From contig CM022302.1 in assembly GCA_011799875.1 (NCBI GenBank), positions 521,964,560 to 522,028,559 on the forward strand: 64,000 nucleotides of DNA, read 5' to 3'. Source of the stretch: Thinopyrum elongatum. Taxonomy: Eukaryota > Streptophyta > Magnoliopsida > Poales > Poaceae. The notes beneath the pieces were generated by a model. The model was given only the letters and a program-made list of their open reading frames with translations. It made no database searches and had not been told where the DNA came from. Below, piece by piece: positions 1 to 10,205 of the stretch; position 1 is the stretch's first letter; each line of letters opens with the position of its first letter. The position numbers were made by a program, and so were the translations under genes.

Positions 1-249
1 GCTGCAGAAGGATTATCTAGAACACAAGTTTTTTCATGGAAATTTCATCTAAACAAACATGTAGGCGGTGGTTACGTGGGCTATCCTCAGTAGTATGTAG
101 ACAATGCCGCTTGTAGCTTCCGCCAGGGGCATGCATGGCTGACCAGGCCATGCTGCAATGTGATGCTAGAAATAAGGCGACGGTGGTCTTGGCCTGAAGC
201 TGGCAGGCAAAGATCTTTGGACAAGGACGCTTTTAAGAGACTCGATCTT

Positions 250-361
250 ATGTATTTACTTATTGTCTTTTTGCCTTTTCTCGGTAGTTTCGTAGCCGGT
301 TTTTTTGGACATCTTCTAGGATCTGAAGGAACCGCTATAGTGACCACCACGTGTGTTTCAA
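250..361 (+). pseudogene. nad5: Nuclear insertion of mitochondrial nad5 (5' end only)
   Basis: From the ATG at 250 the frame reads [13 protein letters not shown] and continues through [14 protein letters not shown] to TTTCVS. This matches the start of plant mitochondrial NADH dehydrogenase subunit 5, a proton-pumping subunit of complex I. Similarity stops abruptly at about 361, so only around 37 codons of the first nad5 exon are present and the fragment cannot work here. The bases just before the ATG may also be mitochondrial leader, but I cannot confirm that. It is best read as a NUMT: organelle DNA captured in a nuclear chromosome. Confidence 0.8.
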
Positions 362-1835
362 ATCTTACCCGTCCAAAACATCGATGATGTTGCTCGACCT
401 AGAAATATAATTTATCTTGATAAATGCTGCTAGTCTGAAAGTGCGAGTATTGTGATGATTAACTACATGACCAGATCGGGCAAACAAATCGTTACTATTC
501 GTAGGAAAGAGGCATTTGAACATGGAGGGTCTTTTCTTGACAAGATTTATGTAGTTACTGCATGCGGAGCTAGCGAGGTAACCGTAAAAACATTACAAAA
601 ATCAATAGACGTGCGGCTTGTCTACCCCTCCAAGGGCCACTCTCTAGAACATACTACTTGTACTGCCGCATGAGTCATGACCCAAGCTGTAATTTAAATC
701 CTTGGACAGACTAGACTTCTTTGTACTTCTCGTCAGTCGCTGGTCGATCAGCGTTTACACCCCGTAAAACTCCACTAAGTAATCGCATGCAGTACGGCCG
801 GTGTCTCTGAGCGATCCAGAACCTTCCACGGATTAAGCAAAATCCAAAGAATGGAGAGATAAACAACCAGATCGAGCAAGTTGGTGCCTGCCGGGGAACT
901 TAAACGTAGGTTTCACTCCGTCGCAGTCCATTTTATTTGGTAGATTCATTACACCCTAGATCTCTAGTCCCGGCCCAGATATTGCACAGAAAGATTTTTT
1001 TTGTGCATTGATGATCGAGTTGCTCTGGAAAATCTGGCCGACGTCGAGGTATAATAATTTTCGCCGGAATTAATATCTCGCATCGCCCCCAGCACCGTAC
1101 CCATGGTTGCAGTGAAATCAATGTGATTGAGATCGGTGCATCCCCTGAACCATTTCCATTCCTAACTGGTGGTGGTTAATAGTACTGACGGCGATACACA
1201 CGTGTATTGTTCCAAAAGTTGATACTTCGATCGACAGCTGCTAGCTAGCTGACTGCTGGGTAGCCAGGGCTAATTAACCAAAATTACCAGCATGGAAATC
1301 GACATATATTGAAGTCCCCTTTTCTTCTTCATCATCCAGTGGAGCCCTTGAAAGAGAGGTACAGTGTGGGCGAAGTTAATTAGTAGCAGGATCCAGGGCA
1401 ACTGATCCCAAAAGATCAAGATTGAAATAGGCAGGCGTATCAATCGATCGATGTTGTGTTTGAATAATTGCCTGAGAGTTGAAACACAACATCGATCACA
1501 TAGAAGCTTCGTGCGGACAACTTGAGCAGCACGGGGATTACGCACACCGTATTTCGAAAGTGATTGAGCACATGAATTGTTTGCCACATTCGTAGTGGCA
1601 TCCATGCAGTTAAGTGGCTAAGAGAGGGAACCGTGTTTTTTTTAGAGAGGGAACCATGTTTTGTTTTCAGAGAGAGGCAACCATGTTTGTGCACTAGTTG
1701 GAGCATATTATTGTCAACAAAAGGGCAAGTTATTAAGTGCCGTAGTCCATGGGCTTTGTGCATAAATACACGTCCGATGAACTACCTCAGTCAGGTTAGG
1801 TCGTCGATCAACGATGACTGTCATGGGCCTCATGC
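362..1835. other. Intergenic, nothing recognised
   Basis: Mixed-composition sequence with only short open frames on both strands. A 73-codon frame at 452-673 starts with ATGATG but has no recognisable motif. No repeat, tRNA or transposon terminus was identified. Confidence 0.5.
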
Positions 1836-2340
1836 ATGTCTGCTGAAAGAATGGTTAATAGTATAGCCAACTGCTGGCTATAGCATGTTGCCATGTCATC
1901 TATAGTCAATGTAATAGCCAACATGTATAGAAATTAGTTACAAAAAAGTAACATCCCAATATTCAAAATTTGGTATTTAAATATGATTAAATAAAAAAAA
2001 TCTTAAATATGATTAAATAAAAAAAATTCTCTTGTGATGTTTGAGCTGAGTCAGTTTTGTCTAGTATTTTTTTTTTTGGAGATTACTGAATATTAAATGA
2101 CAGAAAATAAAAGGAAATTTCCAAATATTCATTTTGTATCTTATTTGGACTATAATATTTAAAACAATGCCAACTCAAAAATAAAATCAAATGAGAGAAT
2201 GTAATATAACACCTTCACTATAAAAGAGTTTGAAAATGTTTTAAATATAATTTAGATATTTATTTGGAGTTCAAAATTATCTTTGGGAATTAGTTTTTAG
2301 GGAATATTTAAAATCCCAAACTAGAGTAAGTCAAAATTAG
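1836..2340. repeat. AT-rich stretch, possible DNA-transposon remnant
   Basis: The segment around 1856-1935 (GTATAGCCAACTGCTGGCTATAGC and a related second copy of TAGCCAAC at 1914) resembles a terminal region often seen in grass DNA transposons. It is followed by AT-rich DNA with a direct repeat of about 26 bp (TATGATTAAATAAAAAAAAT, twice, 1981-2030). I could not find a matching opposite terminus, so the family is not assigned. Confidence 0.25.
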
Positions 2341-3280
2341 ACCACCAGGCAAACCTTGTTAAAGTAGATAGTTGGGAAGTCATCGTGCTAAGGCCCTACA
2401 GGACCAGCACACCAGAATAAGAACCGCCAACGATGAAGAGAAGCGTAGATCTGAATTGTTTAACGTGTAGACACACGAACGCACATGAACGAAGAGCGGA
2501 TACATGTGGATCCACAGAAGTCAAACGCTGACCGAATCACGTGAGATCTGTCGGAGACGCTAGAAGCATCGTAGGGACGAGGGCTAGGCGGGGTTCCATC
2601 TTCATAGAGCCACCGCTGCCTTGTCTCTCTCAGTAGGACACAAACATCCATAAACGGAGCCCTCCTGCAACAAGGGCCGAGATCCACCGTGCCTCCATGG
2701 CCCTAAGGGGAAGACCAACGACATCGCCGGTGGAAGGCACGAGAAACCCTAGCGGCATGCCCTTGCGAACAGGTTACGAGCAAATATGATATATATCTTA
2801 TTTAATATTTGGCCTGGAAATGTTTTCATGTGCTTTATATTTGTAATGATATTCTTGTGATTTCTGGTATTTTTCGGAAGTGAAATGGCTTTTCATTTAG
2901 CCATATTTAATTTCCTGTATTTAATAAATAAAAAATAACAAGTGCAGCCTAGCCTAGTTGGGCCATGTCCCATGCCTATTCCTCGCGCATGAGCGCCGTA
3001 TAGTAGGAGCAAACCATTTGCCCCTCTCCTTTCTGGTTGGGCCGAGCCCACATTTTCTCCCTGTTTTATTTATTTCCTCTCCTCTTCTTATTGGGCTGAT
3101 TGCTCTTGGCCCAACAGAACAGCTAGCCTAGCTCTTGTATGCTCCTTGCTTTGAGAGCTCCCTTCGGTGCCCTCAGCGTCACTTAGGCTAGTTGGTGCTC
3201 GAAGGCGCGCGGTAGTGGGCCGGCCCAGCATCGCTCGTGTCCAGATGCACAAAAACAAACAACAAGAAAAATATGCAAGA
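2341..3280. other. Intergenic, nothing recognised
   Basis: No long open frame and no terminus was recognised. The part from about 2940 to 3240 is richer in GC, with several GGGCC/GGCCC runs, as is common in repeat-derived grass DNA. Confidence 0.4.
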
Positions 3281-3345
3281 CGTGGGATTTGAACCCGAAT
3301 GCCAATGTCGACAGACTTGGCACAATAACCACTGCACCAAAATTA
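3281..3345 (-). pseudogene. Decayed tRNA or tRNA-derived SINE head
   Basis: On the minus strand, TGGTGCAGTGG (3329-3339) fits an RNA polymerase III A box. GGTTCAAATCC (3285-3295) fits a B box, 33 bases further on, which is a normal tRNA spacing. The would-be acceptor ends do not pair, so this is not a working tRNA. It could be an old tRNA pseudogene or the 5' part of a SINE. Confidence 0.5.
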
Positions 3346-3419
3346 CTTTGCCGAGCTCTATGAGAAATGAGAGCTATTTGACCCTTGTTTAAGTCCCAAT
3401 ACAAATTATTTGAGGAAAA

Positions 3420-3845
3420 GGAAACGTAAATTTGAAAAAGAATTCATGAATTTTAAAAATGTTCATCGACTTTGAAAAAAATCCATGGATTTTCAAAGAT
3501 ATGTTCGCAAAATCTAAAAAAATTCATCAATTTTGAAAAAAAATCAGAATTTGAAAAGGTTCACCGGATTGTGAAACAAAATTTTGGATTTGAAAAAAGT
3601 TCATCGATTTGGATAAAAAAAGTTCACGAATTTTAAAAAAATTCATCAGATTTTGAAAAAAACATGGATTTGTTTAATCAATTTTGATAAAAAAAACATG
3701 AATTTGAAAAAAGCACACCGGATTTTGAAAAAAGTTCATTGATTTTGATAAAGAAGTTCAAAATTTTGAAAAAAGTTCATCAATTTTGAAAAAAGGTTCA
3801 TATTTTCAAAAAGACTTATGAATTCAAAAAAAATTGCAGTGATTT
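3420..3845. repeat. Degenerate AT-rich tandem repeat
   Basis: About 18-20 imperfect copies of a unit near 20 bp, built on TTCATCGATTTTGAAAAAA with variants such as TTCATGAATTTTAAAAAA. It begins about 75 bp beyond the tRNA-like sequence. All frames are broken by stops and no coding role is visible. Confidence 0.7.
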
Positions 3846-3849
3846 AATA

Positions 3850-4433
3850 TCAAACAAAGATCGGGCCCTAAGAATATCTCTCCATCGTTGGAGGAGCAAA
3901 TCTCACTGTCGAGCTATCCGGCCACTTGTTAAACTTCCTGATGAACCTGTAAGTTGTCGTTATGACCACCATGTTACAGGTGACGCTTGAGCAACCCCAA
4001 AGCCCACCGTACGGTAAGAAGTGACCACGATACTCTCATGGCCTAAGGAGCAATTTCACATGTTAACACTTCGTTTTATTACAATTGAATACAGAAAATA
4101 TTAACTCAATTCATAACAAACAAGTTTTTGGTCGGTTCAATAAGATCGTCCTTGCAACGTCATAATCTTTATGTTATTTTAGGATCATCATTACACTTAA
4201 CTATATCCTAAGATCCGGAAAACATGATCACCAACAACACTTGTGCTAGTCTTAGAGGCGAGACTAGAAACCTTTTATTTTACCGTTTATCATTCCACAC
4301 GTGCATATGAGTTTTCCACTGAATTGCATATTCCAAGATCATAGCAGTTATAGCATATAATATAAACTCTTTAATTATGAATATGGAAATATAATACTAC
4401 AAATATTATTGCATCTAGGGCATATTTCCAACA
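3850..4433 (-). mobile_element. Copia LTR fragment, BARE-1/Angela type
   Basis: Read on the minus strand from 4433, the sequence starts TGTTGGAAATATGCCCTAGA. This closely matches the canonical 5' end of BARE-1/Angela/WIS LTRs. Further in, near 3860-3910, it has a GGAGAGATATTCTTAGGGCC segment that I recall from the middle of related LTRs. The rest of the LTR is missing, so this is a truncated fragment. It abuts the AT-rich repeat at 3420-3845. Confidence 0.6.
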
Positions 4434-5039
4434 ATAAATGCATGATTCGCTTATGTGATAGATTTTGCATGGCTTAGTAGGAGAGAAGACTTAAATGCAT
4501 TACATAGTGGGATGTTGAGGTGGACACTCTGCATGTTGAGAGAATTGTGACCAACTTCTTAAGAATGTAAAATACGTGATTGCAGTCATCAAATACGGAC
4601 GCGCAAATACGGTCACAATTTATGTACACGGGCATATACCCTACCTGCATGGCAAGGGCCCACTGTCACCCACTATACCTGTTCATGCATGGTAGATTTG
4701 TAGAAAAGCCCTTGGCTTTTTCTATTTCCATACGGAGCCCCTTAAATTAAAAGAAAAACAAGGACACAGGGGGGTTTCCCACAACCTACCGGTAACAGGA
4801 TCGCGTGCACAACAACCAGATCAATGATGATTCATGTTTACATACCACGACAATTGTTCATATCCTATCAATAAGGACGGAAAAATTTAAAGACGAAATC
4901 AAACACAAAAAAGAGCCTCGCTCTTCGAATCACCATGCACAACCACCATGCTACTGCGACACATCATGTCCTTGAGGGATAAACATAGTTTATGTTGCTA
5001 TTTCACTTGTTCTATGTAAGAACTAAGAAAACAACTATT
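4434..5039. other. Intergenic, nothing recognised
   Basis: No open frame of note. A purine-rich GGACACAGGGGGGTTTCCC stretch lies at about 4764-4783. No terminus was recognised. Confidence 0.4.
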
Positions 5040-6090
5040 CTGTTATTTGTGAGATTTAAAAAATGTTCAAGCGTTACAAAAAATAGTATGTGACATTTTT
5101 CAAAATATTTAAACATTTTTTATTAAAAAATGGTGCCTTAAAAAAACAAACATTGCATTCTAAAAATGTCCATGCTTATCAAAAAATATTTGTGACATTT
5201 TTTAAGAATGTTTGTACAATGTAAGAAAAATTTTGCGTACTTTAAAAATGTTTCGTACCATCCAAAAAATGTTTACCATGTATTTGAAAAAAGTTTTTAA
5301 AACTTGTATTTGGAAATGGTTAGTCAAATGTTTAAAAAATATTAAATGTGTCTAAAAATATTTTTAGATGTATAACAAAAATGGAGAATTTTTATCAAAA
5401 AATAGACATCAAAGTATACATTTTAAAATATGTTAATCATGTATTGGAAAATGCTAAACATGTATAAAAATGTTTCTGATGTATACAAAAAATATACAAT
5501 GTGTATGCAAGAGTATACATCAAAATATATATTTAAGAATATTAAACATTTTTGAAAAATACTCCCTCCGTTCCAAAATAAGTGTCTCAACTTTGTACTA
5601 ACTTTATAGTAAAAATAATTAAAATATATAGGAATAATGTTTCAGATGTATTTGAAAAATATACAATGTGTAAAAAGTAGACATCTCAATATATATTTGA
5701 AAAAACTGTCAATCATGTATTTAAAAATGTTAAATTGTAAAAAAAAATCTGCAATTTGTGTAAAAAAAAATGATGTATTTGAAAAAATTGAAATACTTGC
5801 GACGTATACAAAAAAATGTGTAATGTGTGTGAAAAAAATAGAACGCTCAATCAGAATGATCCCACTCTCCCCGTGATTATATGCATATGTCATGGCGAAT
5901 TCCTATTCCCCATGAAGTTTTCTTAAATAGAACAAGATAGACATTTCTATTCCCTACATGAACATATTTTAAAATGCGTGAACATTTTTTAATTACACAA
6001 ATATTTTTACAATGTTAACATTTTTTAAATGTCACGCACTTTTTTTGTAATGCATGAACATGTTTTAAGTGCCACAAACATGAGAATATA
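5040..6090. repeat. AT-rich degenerate repeat array
   Basis: Dozens of imperfect copies of a short unit like AAAAATGTTTAACATGTATTTG, continuing after a short break at 5940-6075 in the opposite sense (GAACATTTTTTAA). It resembles the 3420-3845 array in composition but uses a different core word. Open frames seen here on both strands (5637-5893) come only from the A/T-rich repeat and are not genes. Confidence 0.65.
5562..5634 (+). mobile_element. Truncated Stowaway-type MITE
   Basis: After a TA at 5560-5561 the sequence reads CTCCCTCCGTTCCAAAATAA, the standard Triticeae Stowaway (Tc1/Mariner-related) inverted end. No matching GGGAGG end is found downstream, so only the left part remains. The right limit given is approximate. 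Confidence 0.6.
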
Positions 6091-6118
6091 AGTTGTTTTC
6101 TTACGTCAATTTATTTCA

Positions 6119-6186
6119 AAGTTAAGCCTGCTCAGTTTGAAGCAATTTCAGGATGGGCGACCGACTGTGAAGTTGGTCCTAGGTGC
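6119..6186 (+). pseudogene. 5S-rRNA-derived sequence
   Basis: AAGTTAAGCCTGCT is followed 22 bases later by AGGATGGGCGACC and then GAAGTTGGTCCTAGGTG. In plant 5S rRNA the equivalents are AAGTTAAGCGTGCT and AGGATGGGTGACC followed by GGGAAGTCC, with almost the same spacing. This covers the internal promoter half (A box to C box) and part of the 3' half. The 5' half of 5S RNA is absent. It could be a 5S-headed SINE or part of a Cassandra-type LTR. It is not a working 5S gene. Confidence 0.5.
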
Positions 6187-7307
6187 GGACGAGTGAGGAC
6201 AAAGTGCGCAGGAAAAACTAGTGTTGATCTGTGGAGCCAATCTAGTTTCCGCCAGGAGTAACGGTTAGTAACCGGCGGTTGTGTCCGAGGCGTTTCAGAG
6301 TAGGACGCGTGCCCTCGTCCGGGAGCAAAACCGGGCGGTCTGTGCATGGTCCGACTGCCCCATGAGAGGAGGACATCGACGGGTCAAACAACTCTGATGT
6401 TGAACAGATCCAACTCGATCCATTTTGCGTCTTCGACCGGTGATTCCACGACAAAGGAAAAGGCAATGCAAGGGCCAGGGCATTCGTGGATGGTCTTTCT
6501 CCATAACTTAGTAGAGCATGCCAATTTCTGGTAGTTGGATGGCATGCAAGAGGAATTAGCCGGACTCTATGTGTTGTATCAATATGTAATTTATGTAGAG
6601 ATAACATGTGATTCTATGGATTTAAGGATTTGCGGATGAGGTACCCGTTGTGGAAGGGGACATATATATGGCCCTCGATCCACCTCCTGCTATTCTCTCT
6701 TGGCTGACTGGCCGAGCCTCGCAGAAGAGCAGTTTTTTTGGTACCCGAAAGAACTGAATGATTTTTTCGGTCAACATATAGGTTCGTTCATCTGTGTAGG
6801 CAAAGGCATATTCGGTTCTCATTTTTGTAAACCCGAAATACCCACAGACCGAATTAACCGAAACGGAAAATCCCCAAAACCCGAATGCTCAGGCTGTTCT
6901 GAGGATTTGCCTGCCTCGTTTTTCAATGAAATGGGACGGGGGAAAGTCCCTTTCAGTCAAAAAAATATCTGACGAACAGGTCATACGGGCGATAGTGTCA
7001 ACTTCACGGCAACGGCATCCAGCCGCTTCTCGGCCATAAAACCGGAGAGCTTAGGCTTAGCGATAAGGATCTCACTAACAATTGGCTGAAAAAATTCGAG
7101 CCGGTCCTTCCAGCAAATCCGCCAAAAGAAAACACCATTTCTTCGGCGCGGATCAGCCCATCCATTCTCCGCTGATCGACCCCTCTTCTTCTGTTCATCA
7201 TTTCGCGGTGATCGGATCGCCAGTTTACCGCCAACCCCATCTATTCTCATCTCGGTGGTCAATTCCAACGTTGTTTCAGCGCTACTCTTGATAATCCAAA
7301 AAAGGGG
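6187..7307. other. Intergenic and presumed 5' region of the BBD gene
   Basis: 6187-6980 holds moderately GC-rich sequence with no recognised gene. It ends in a GGGACGGGGGAAAGTCCC...AAAAAA segment (about 6932-6967) that looks like a retroposon tail. About 6981-7307 lies directly before the BBD start codon and probably contains its promoter and 5' leader. I could not place a TATA box or transcription start with confidence. Confidence 0.4.
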
Positions 7308-9771
7308 ATGGAGGTCATCCGCGGGCCGATTCTACCGCGCTGCGCTGCGCCTGCTCTGACCTCCGGCTCTCGGATCGGCGGCCAGCTGCTGAGGCGCGTG
7401 CGCATGCGGAGGAGGGCTTGCGGTGGTGTCTCGCCAGGCGACTACCACCGCGTGTCGCCCAGGTTCTTCGGTGCCCCGACCCAGCCGCACAGCACAAGCG
7501 GCTGGCCTGTTTGCTGCAGCTACGGCTCGTCATCTGACGGGGACGGCGCCGCGCCGGCGAATTTCGACGCCAGCGGCGAGGAGTTCGTCGACTCCAGCGT
7601 GATGGAAGCTGGTAGGTTGCTTGTGCTATTGCAAGGATTCTGAGTAATTTGGCTTCTGGTTAGTAGTTCGCTTCGGCGGATTCAGTGATTGCTTGTATCT
7701 GTTTTCACAGTTGAGCTCAGATGCGTGTCAGATGGTTTTGTGATAAGAATGCGCGACGGAAGAAACCTTAGATGTGTCCAGAATAATCCCCGCGTGCTAA
7801 GGCTGCGGGATTCTCCGCCTCACCATGCTATTGTGCTCAAGATGGAAGATGGAAGCAATCTTCTGCTCCCCATTATTGTCAGTACGTACCTCTTCTTGCT
7901 TGCTTGGACACATTTTGCAATTCTATAGATGCTTTCCCTTTCTGATATGTGCCCACACTACCTCTTCCAGTGGAGACACCAAGTATTATGCTACTGGCCG
8001 CCCTTCGGAACATTCGAATTGTAAGACTTTGCTGCTTTAGCTACAAAATTCTGCAGATACTAATTAGCACCCACATAATATAATTACGGTTTTAACCGCC
8101 TTTTTTTCTTCTGTTTTTGAACTGCGTTGCATTACTGGGTCTTTCTAGCCAAGGCCAACAATTTATAATGTGGTAAAGGAGATGACCGAAATGATGGGAT
8201 ATACGGTGAGTTTAATACGAAATAGTCAGAACTACCTTTCCAAACTTATCTTTGACTGCATTGCACAGGTCGATCAGGTGCCTACTGTCTTGTACTTTAT
8301 TGATGTGCACTGATGCTGTTGTGTAATTACATGGTGCCTGATCTTTTTTATTGCGGGGGAGTAGGTGCCTCATCTGGTAATCATACAATGAATAACATGC
8401 ACCTATATATTTGTCTAAATAATAACCTAGCTACTGAGAAATTGCATATTTTCTGGTATACATATGTATTCTTTTGATAATAATAGTATCTATTTCCATC
8501 TATCACTTTTATTATATACTCCTGTTCTATAGGTACGTTTGGTGCGGATTACAGAAATGGTGCATGATGCTTACTATTCTAGATTGTATCTTGCAAAGGT
8601 AACACCACTTCAAAATACACCGTCATTTGAATAAGAATTATGATTAGCTCTGAAGTACAACATCATGGTATCCAGATTGGAAATGAAGAAGAGACTATTA
8701 GTTTTGATCTCAAGCCATCAGATGCCATCAACATTGCTTTCCGGTGCAAGGTATGCATTTATCTATTTTACTGAGTAACTGCTGATAATATTTTTGTTTT
8801 CACCTATAGGTATTGCTTACAACTGAAGCTATTGTCTTAACCTCTTTGGCCTGGTTGGATTTGTTATGCTATCTATTTTGTATTTTTGATGATCTTGTTT
8901 TGCAACCTTGCCGGTTGTGCACCATAGATGATCTGAATAGTATGTTTTTTGAGTAGAGAAAGCCATTCGCCCATTCGTGTAAGTCAAGGGCGGTAAATGG
9001 TGTTGCTGCCAGTTTACTTGTTGTGTGCTGTTGTTCGCGCCGGCTCTCTTTATTTTTCTCCTCCATGCTGTCATATTTTTTGGCTATGTGCATGCATCCT
9101 CAAAGTCTCTGACTACGTCTTGATATTGTGGGCGTAACTGATATCATTTTGATATTAATAAATTACCCTTTGTCGAAAGAAAAGAAATTCCTCAAGTACG
9201 ATATTGGTGCTCTGTTTCTTCATGGAACTTTATTATACTTATTAATTCAAGTTGCTCTATCTTTGCCCTCAGGTTCCTATACAAGTCAATAAGCGGATTG
9301 CATACAACAACGGTTTGAAAGTTATACAACCAAAGCCAGCTGGGAGTTACCTGAACTCTGACCAAATCCAGTACACAAGACTGGACAAGTAAGATGGCAA
9401 AAATAAGTTTCATAGGTTCCTGTTAGAACAAGTACTGTTTCTCAAAGCACACATACACATCATTATCATTTTGTTGTAGGCCTGGTGACCAGCCTTGCTT
9501 TGAAGCCCAGGAGTTCGATTTGGTCCGCGGTATGCTTATTGCTGCTGTTGAGGAACGCTATAAAGATGCTGGTAAGCTGCCGATGACTTGTGCAAATAAA
9601 ATTTCCGCATTCCCTATGTTGCAGTTTTTTCATGTTGACCAACAAAGATTAACAGTTATGTTTTGTGTAATCCTTGTAATAATGGGTAATATCCTTCCTC
9701 ATGTTACAATTTCAGCTCAATACAGAGATCGCCTTCTCATGTTCCGGGCAAACAAAAAGAACACGATATAA
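7308..9771 (+). CDS. BBD: Bifunctional nuclease in basal defence response (BBD), nine exons
   Basis: Exons 7308-7611, 7711-7881, 7971-8020, 8149-8205, 8533-8598, 8676-8750, 9273-9388, 9480-9571 and 9716-9771 join in frame into 328 codons, with GT-AG at every intron. The product has a poorly conserved, arginine-rich N-terminus of about 100 residues, then a DNase/RNase (DUF151) domain from VELRCVSDGFVIRMRDGR through HHAIVLKMEDGSNLLLPIIV, YNVVKEMTEMMGY and SFDLKPSDAINIAFRCKVPI. A C-terminal UVR motif (EERYKDAAQYRDRLLMF) is split by the last intron. Order and length match Arabidopsis and rice BBD proteins (about 325-330 residues), which are reported to have DNase and RNase activity and roles in defence and ABA responses. 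The start is the only ATG that keeps the N-terminal exon open. One oddity: exon 3/4 joins as I-P-R-P where relatives I know have A-R-P. Which BBD paralogue this is cannot be decided here. It is the only intact-looking host gene in the window. Confidence 0.93.
8850..9185. other. Possible retroposon inside BBD intron 6
   Basis: Intron 6 (8751-9272) is the longest in the gene. Its later part ends in ATTAATAAATTACCCTTTGTCGAAAGAAAAG, similar to the A-rich tails of grass LINE/SINE insertions. No target duplication was identified, so this is only a suggestion. Confidence 0.25.
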
Positions 9772-10130
9772 CAGGTTAGAACTGAGAAGTCCTCTGCTTT
9801 TTTCCTGAGGCAGGGGGAGGTGCTCTGCCAAATCACTCACTACTTACTAGCAATTTTCATTTGTCATAATCAGAGCCTGATGGGGGTGTACATAGTGACC
9901 TTTGCCAAGGAAATAGAAGCTCTAGCAAACATCAAGAAGAACGATGTGAATATGTACATAGCTAATGACTGTAATTTTTAATATTTTTCTTTTTTGAAGA
10001 CGGGTTGTACGGAAAGCTGCACAATTGATTATAGTCAAATATCGATCAAATTACTTAGATTTGTTTTGGGGGGAATCAGACGACTCCCTTAGTTCCGGTG
10101 TAGAGATATTCAGTAGAGACTACTCCCTCC
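9772..10130. other. BBD 3' region and intergenic
   Basis: The sequence just after the stop (CAGGTTAGAAC...) could be 3' untranslated region. An intron within it, with an acceptor near 9873 (ATAATCAG), is possible. No clear poly(A) signal was fixed. The stretch to 10130 has no gene. Confidence 0.35.
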
Positions 10131-10132
10131 GT

Positions 10133-10203
10133 CACATAATATAAGAGTATTTTTTATACTAGTGTAGTGTCAAAAATGCTTTTATATTATGGGATGGAAA
10201 GAG
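10133..10203. mobile_element. Complete Stowaway-type MITE
   Basis: A 71-bp element starts CTCCCTCCGTCACATAATAT and ends ATATTATGGGATGGAAAGAG, which are imperfect inverted repeats. It is flanked by TA on both sides (10131-10132 and 10204-10205), the usual Stowaway target duplication. It lies about 360 bp downstream of the BBD stop codon. Confidence 0.85.
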
Positions 10204-10205
10204 TA

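Noticed and set aside
1440..1763. 107- and 111-codon minus-strand frames near 1270-1763
   Set aside because: No motif, poor composition for coding, and overlapping alternatives on the other strand.
5637..5893. Complementary 79- and 83-codon frames on opposite strands
   Set aside because: Both lie in the AT-rich repeat array and encode only Lys/Asn- or Phe/Ile-rich repeats.
6242..6607. 121-codon minus-strand frame upstream of BBD
   Set aside because: It lies directly after the 5S-derived fragment in repeat-like DNA and shows no recognised domain.
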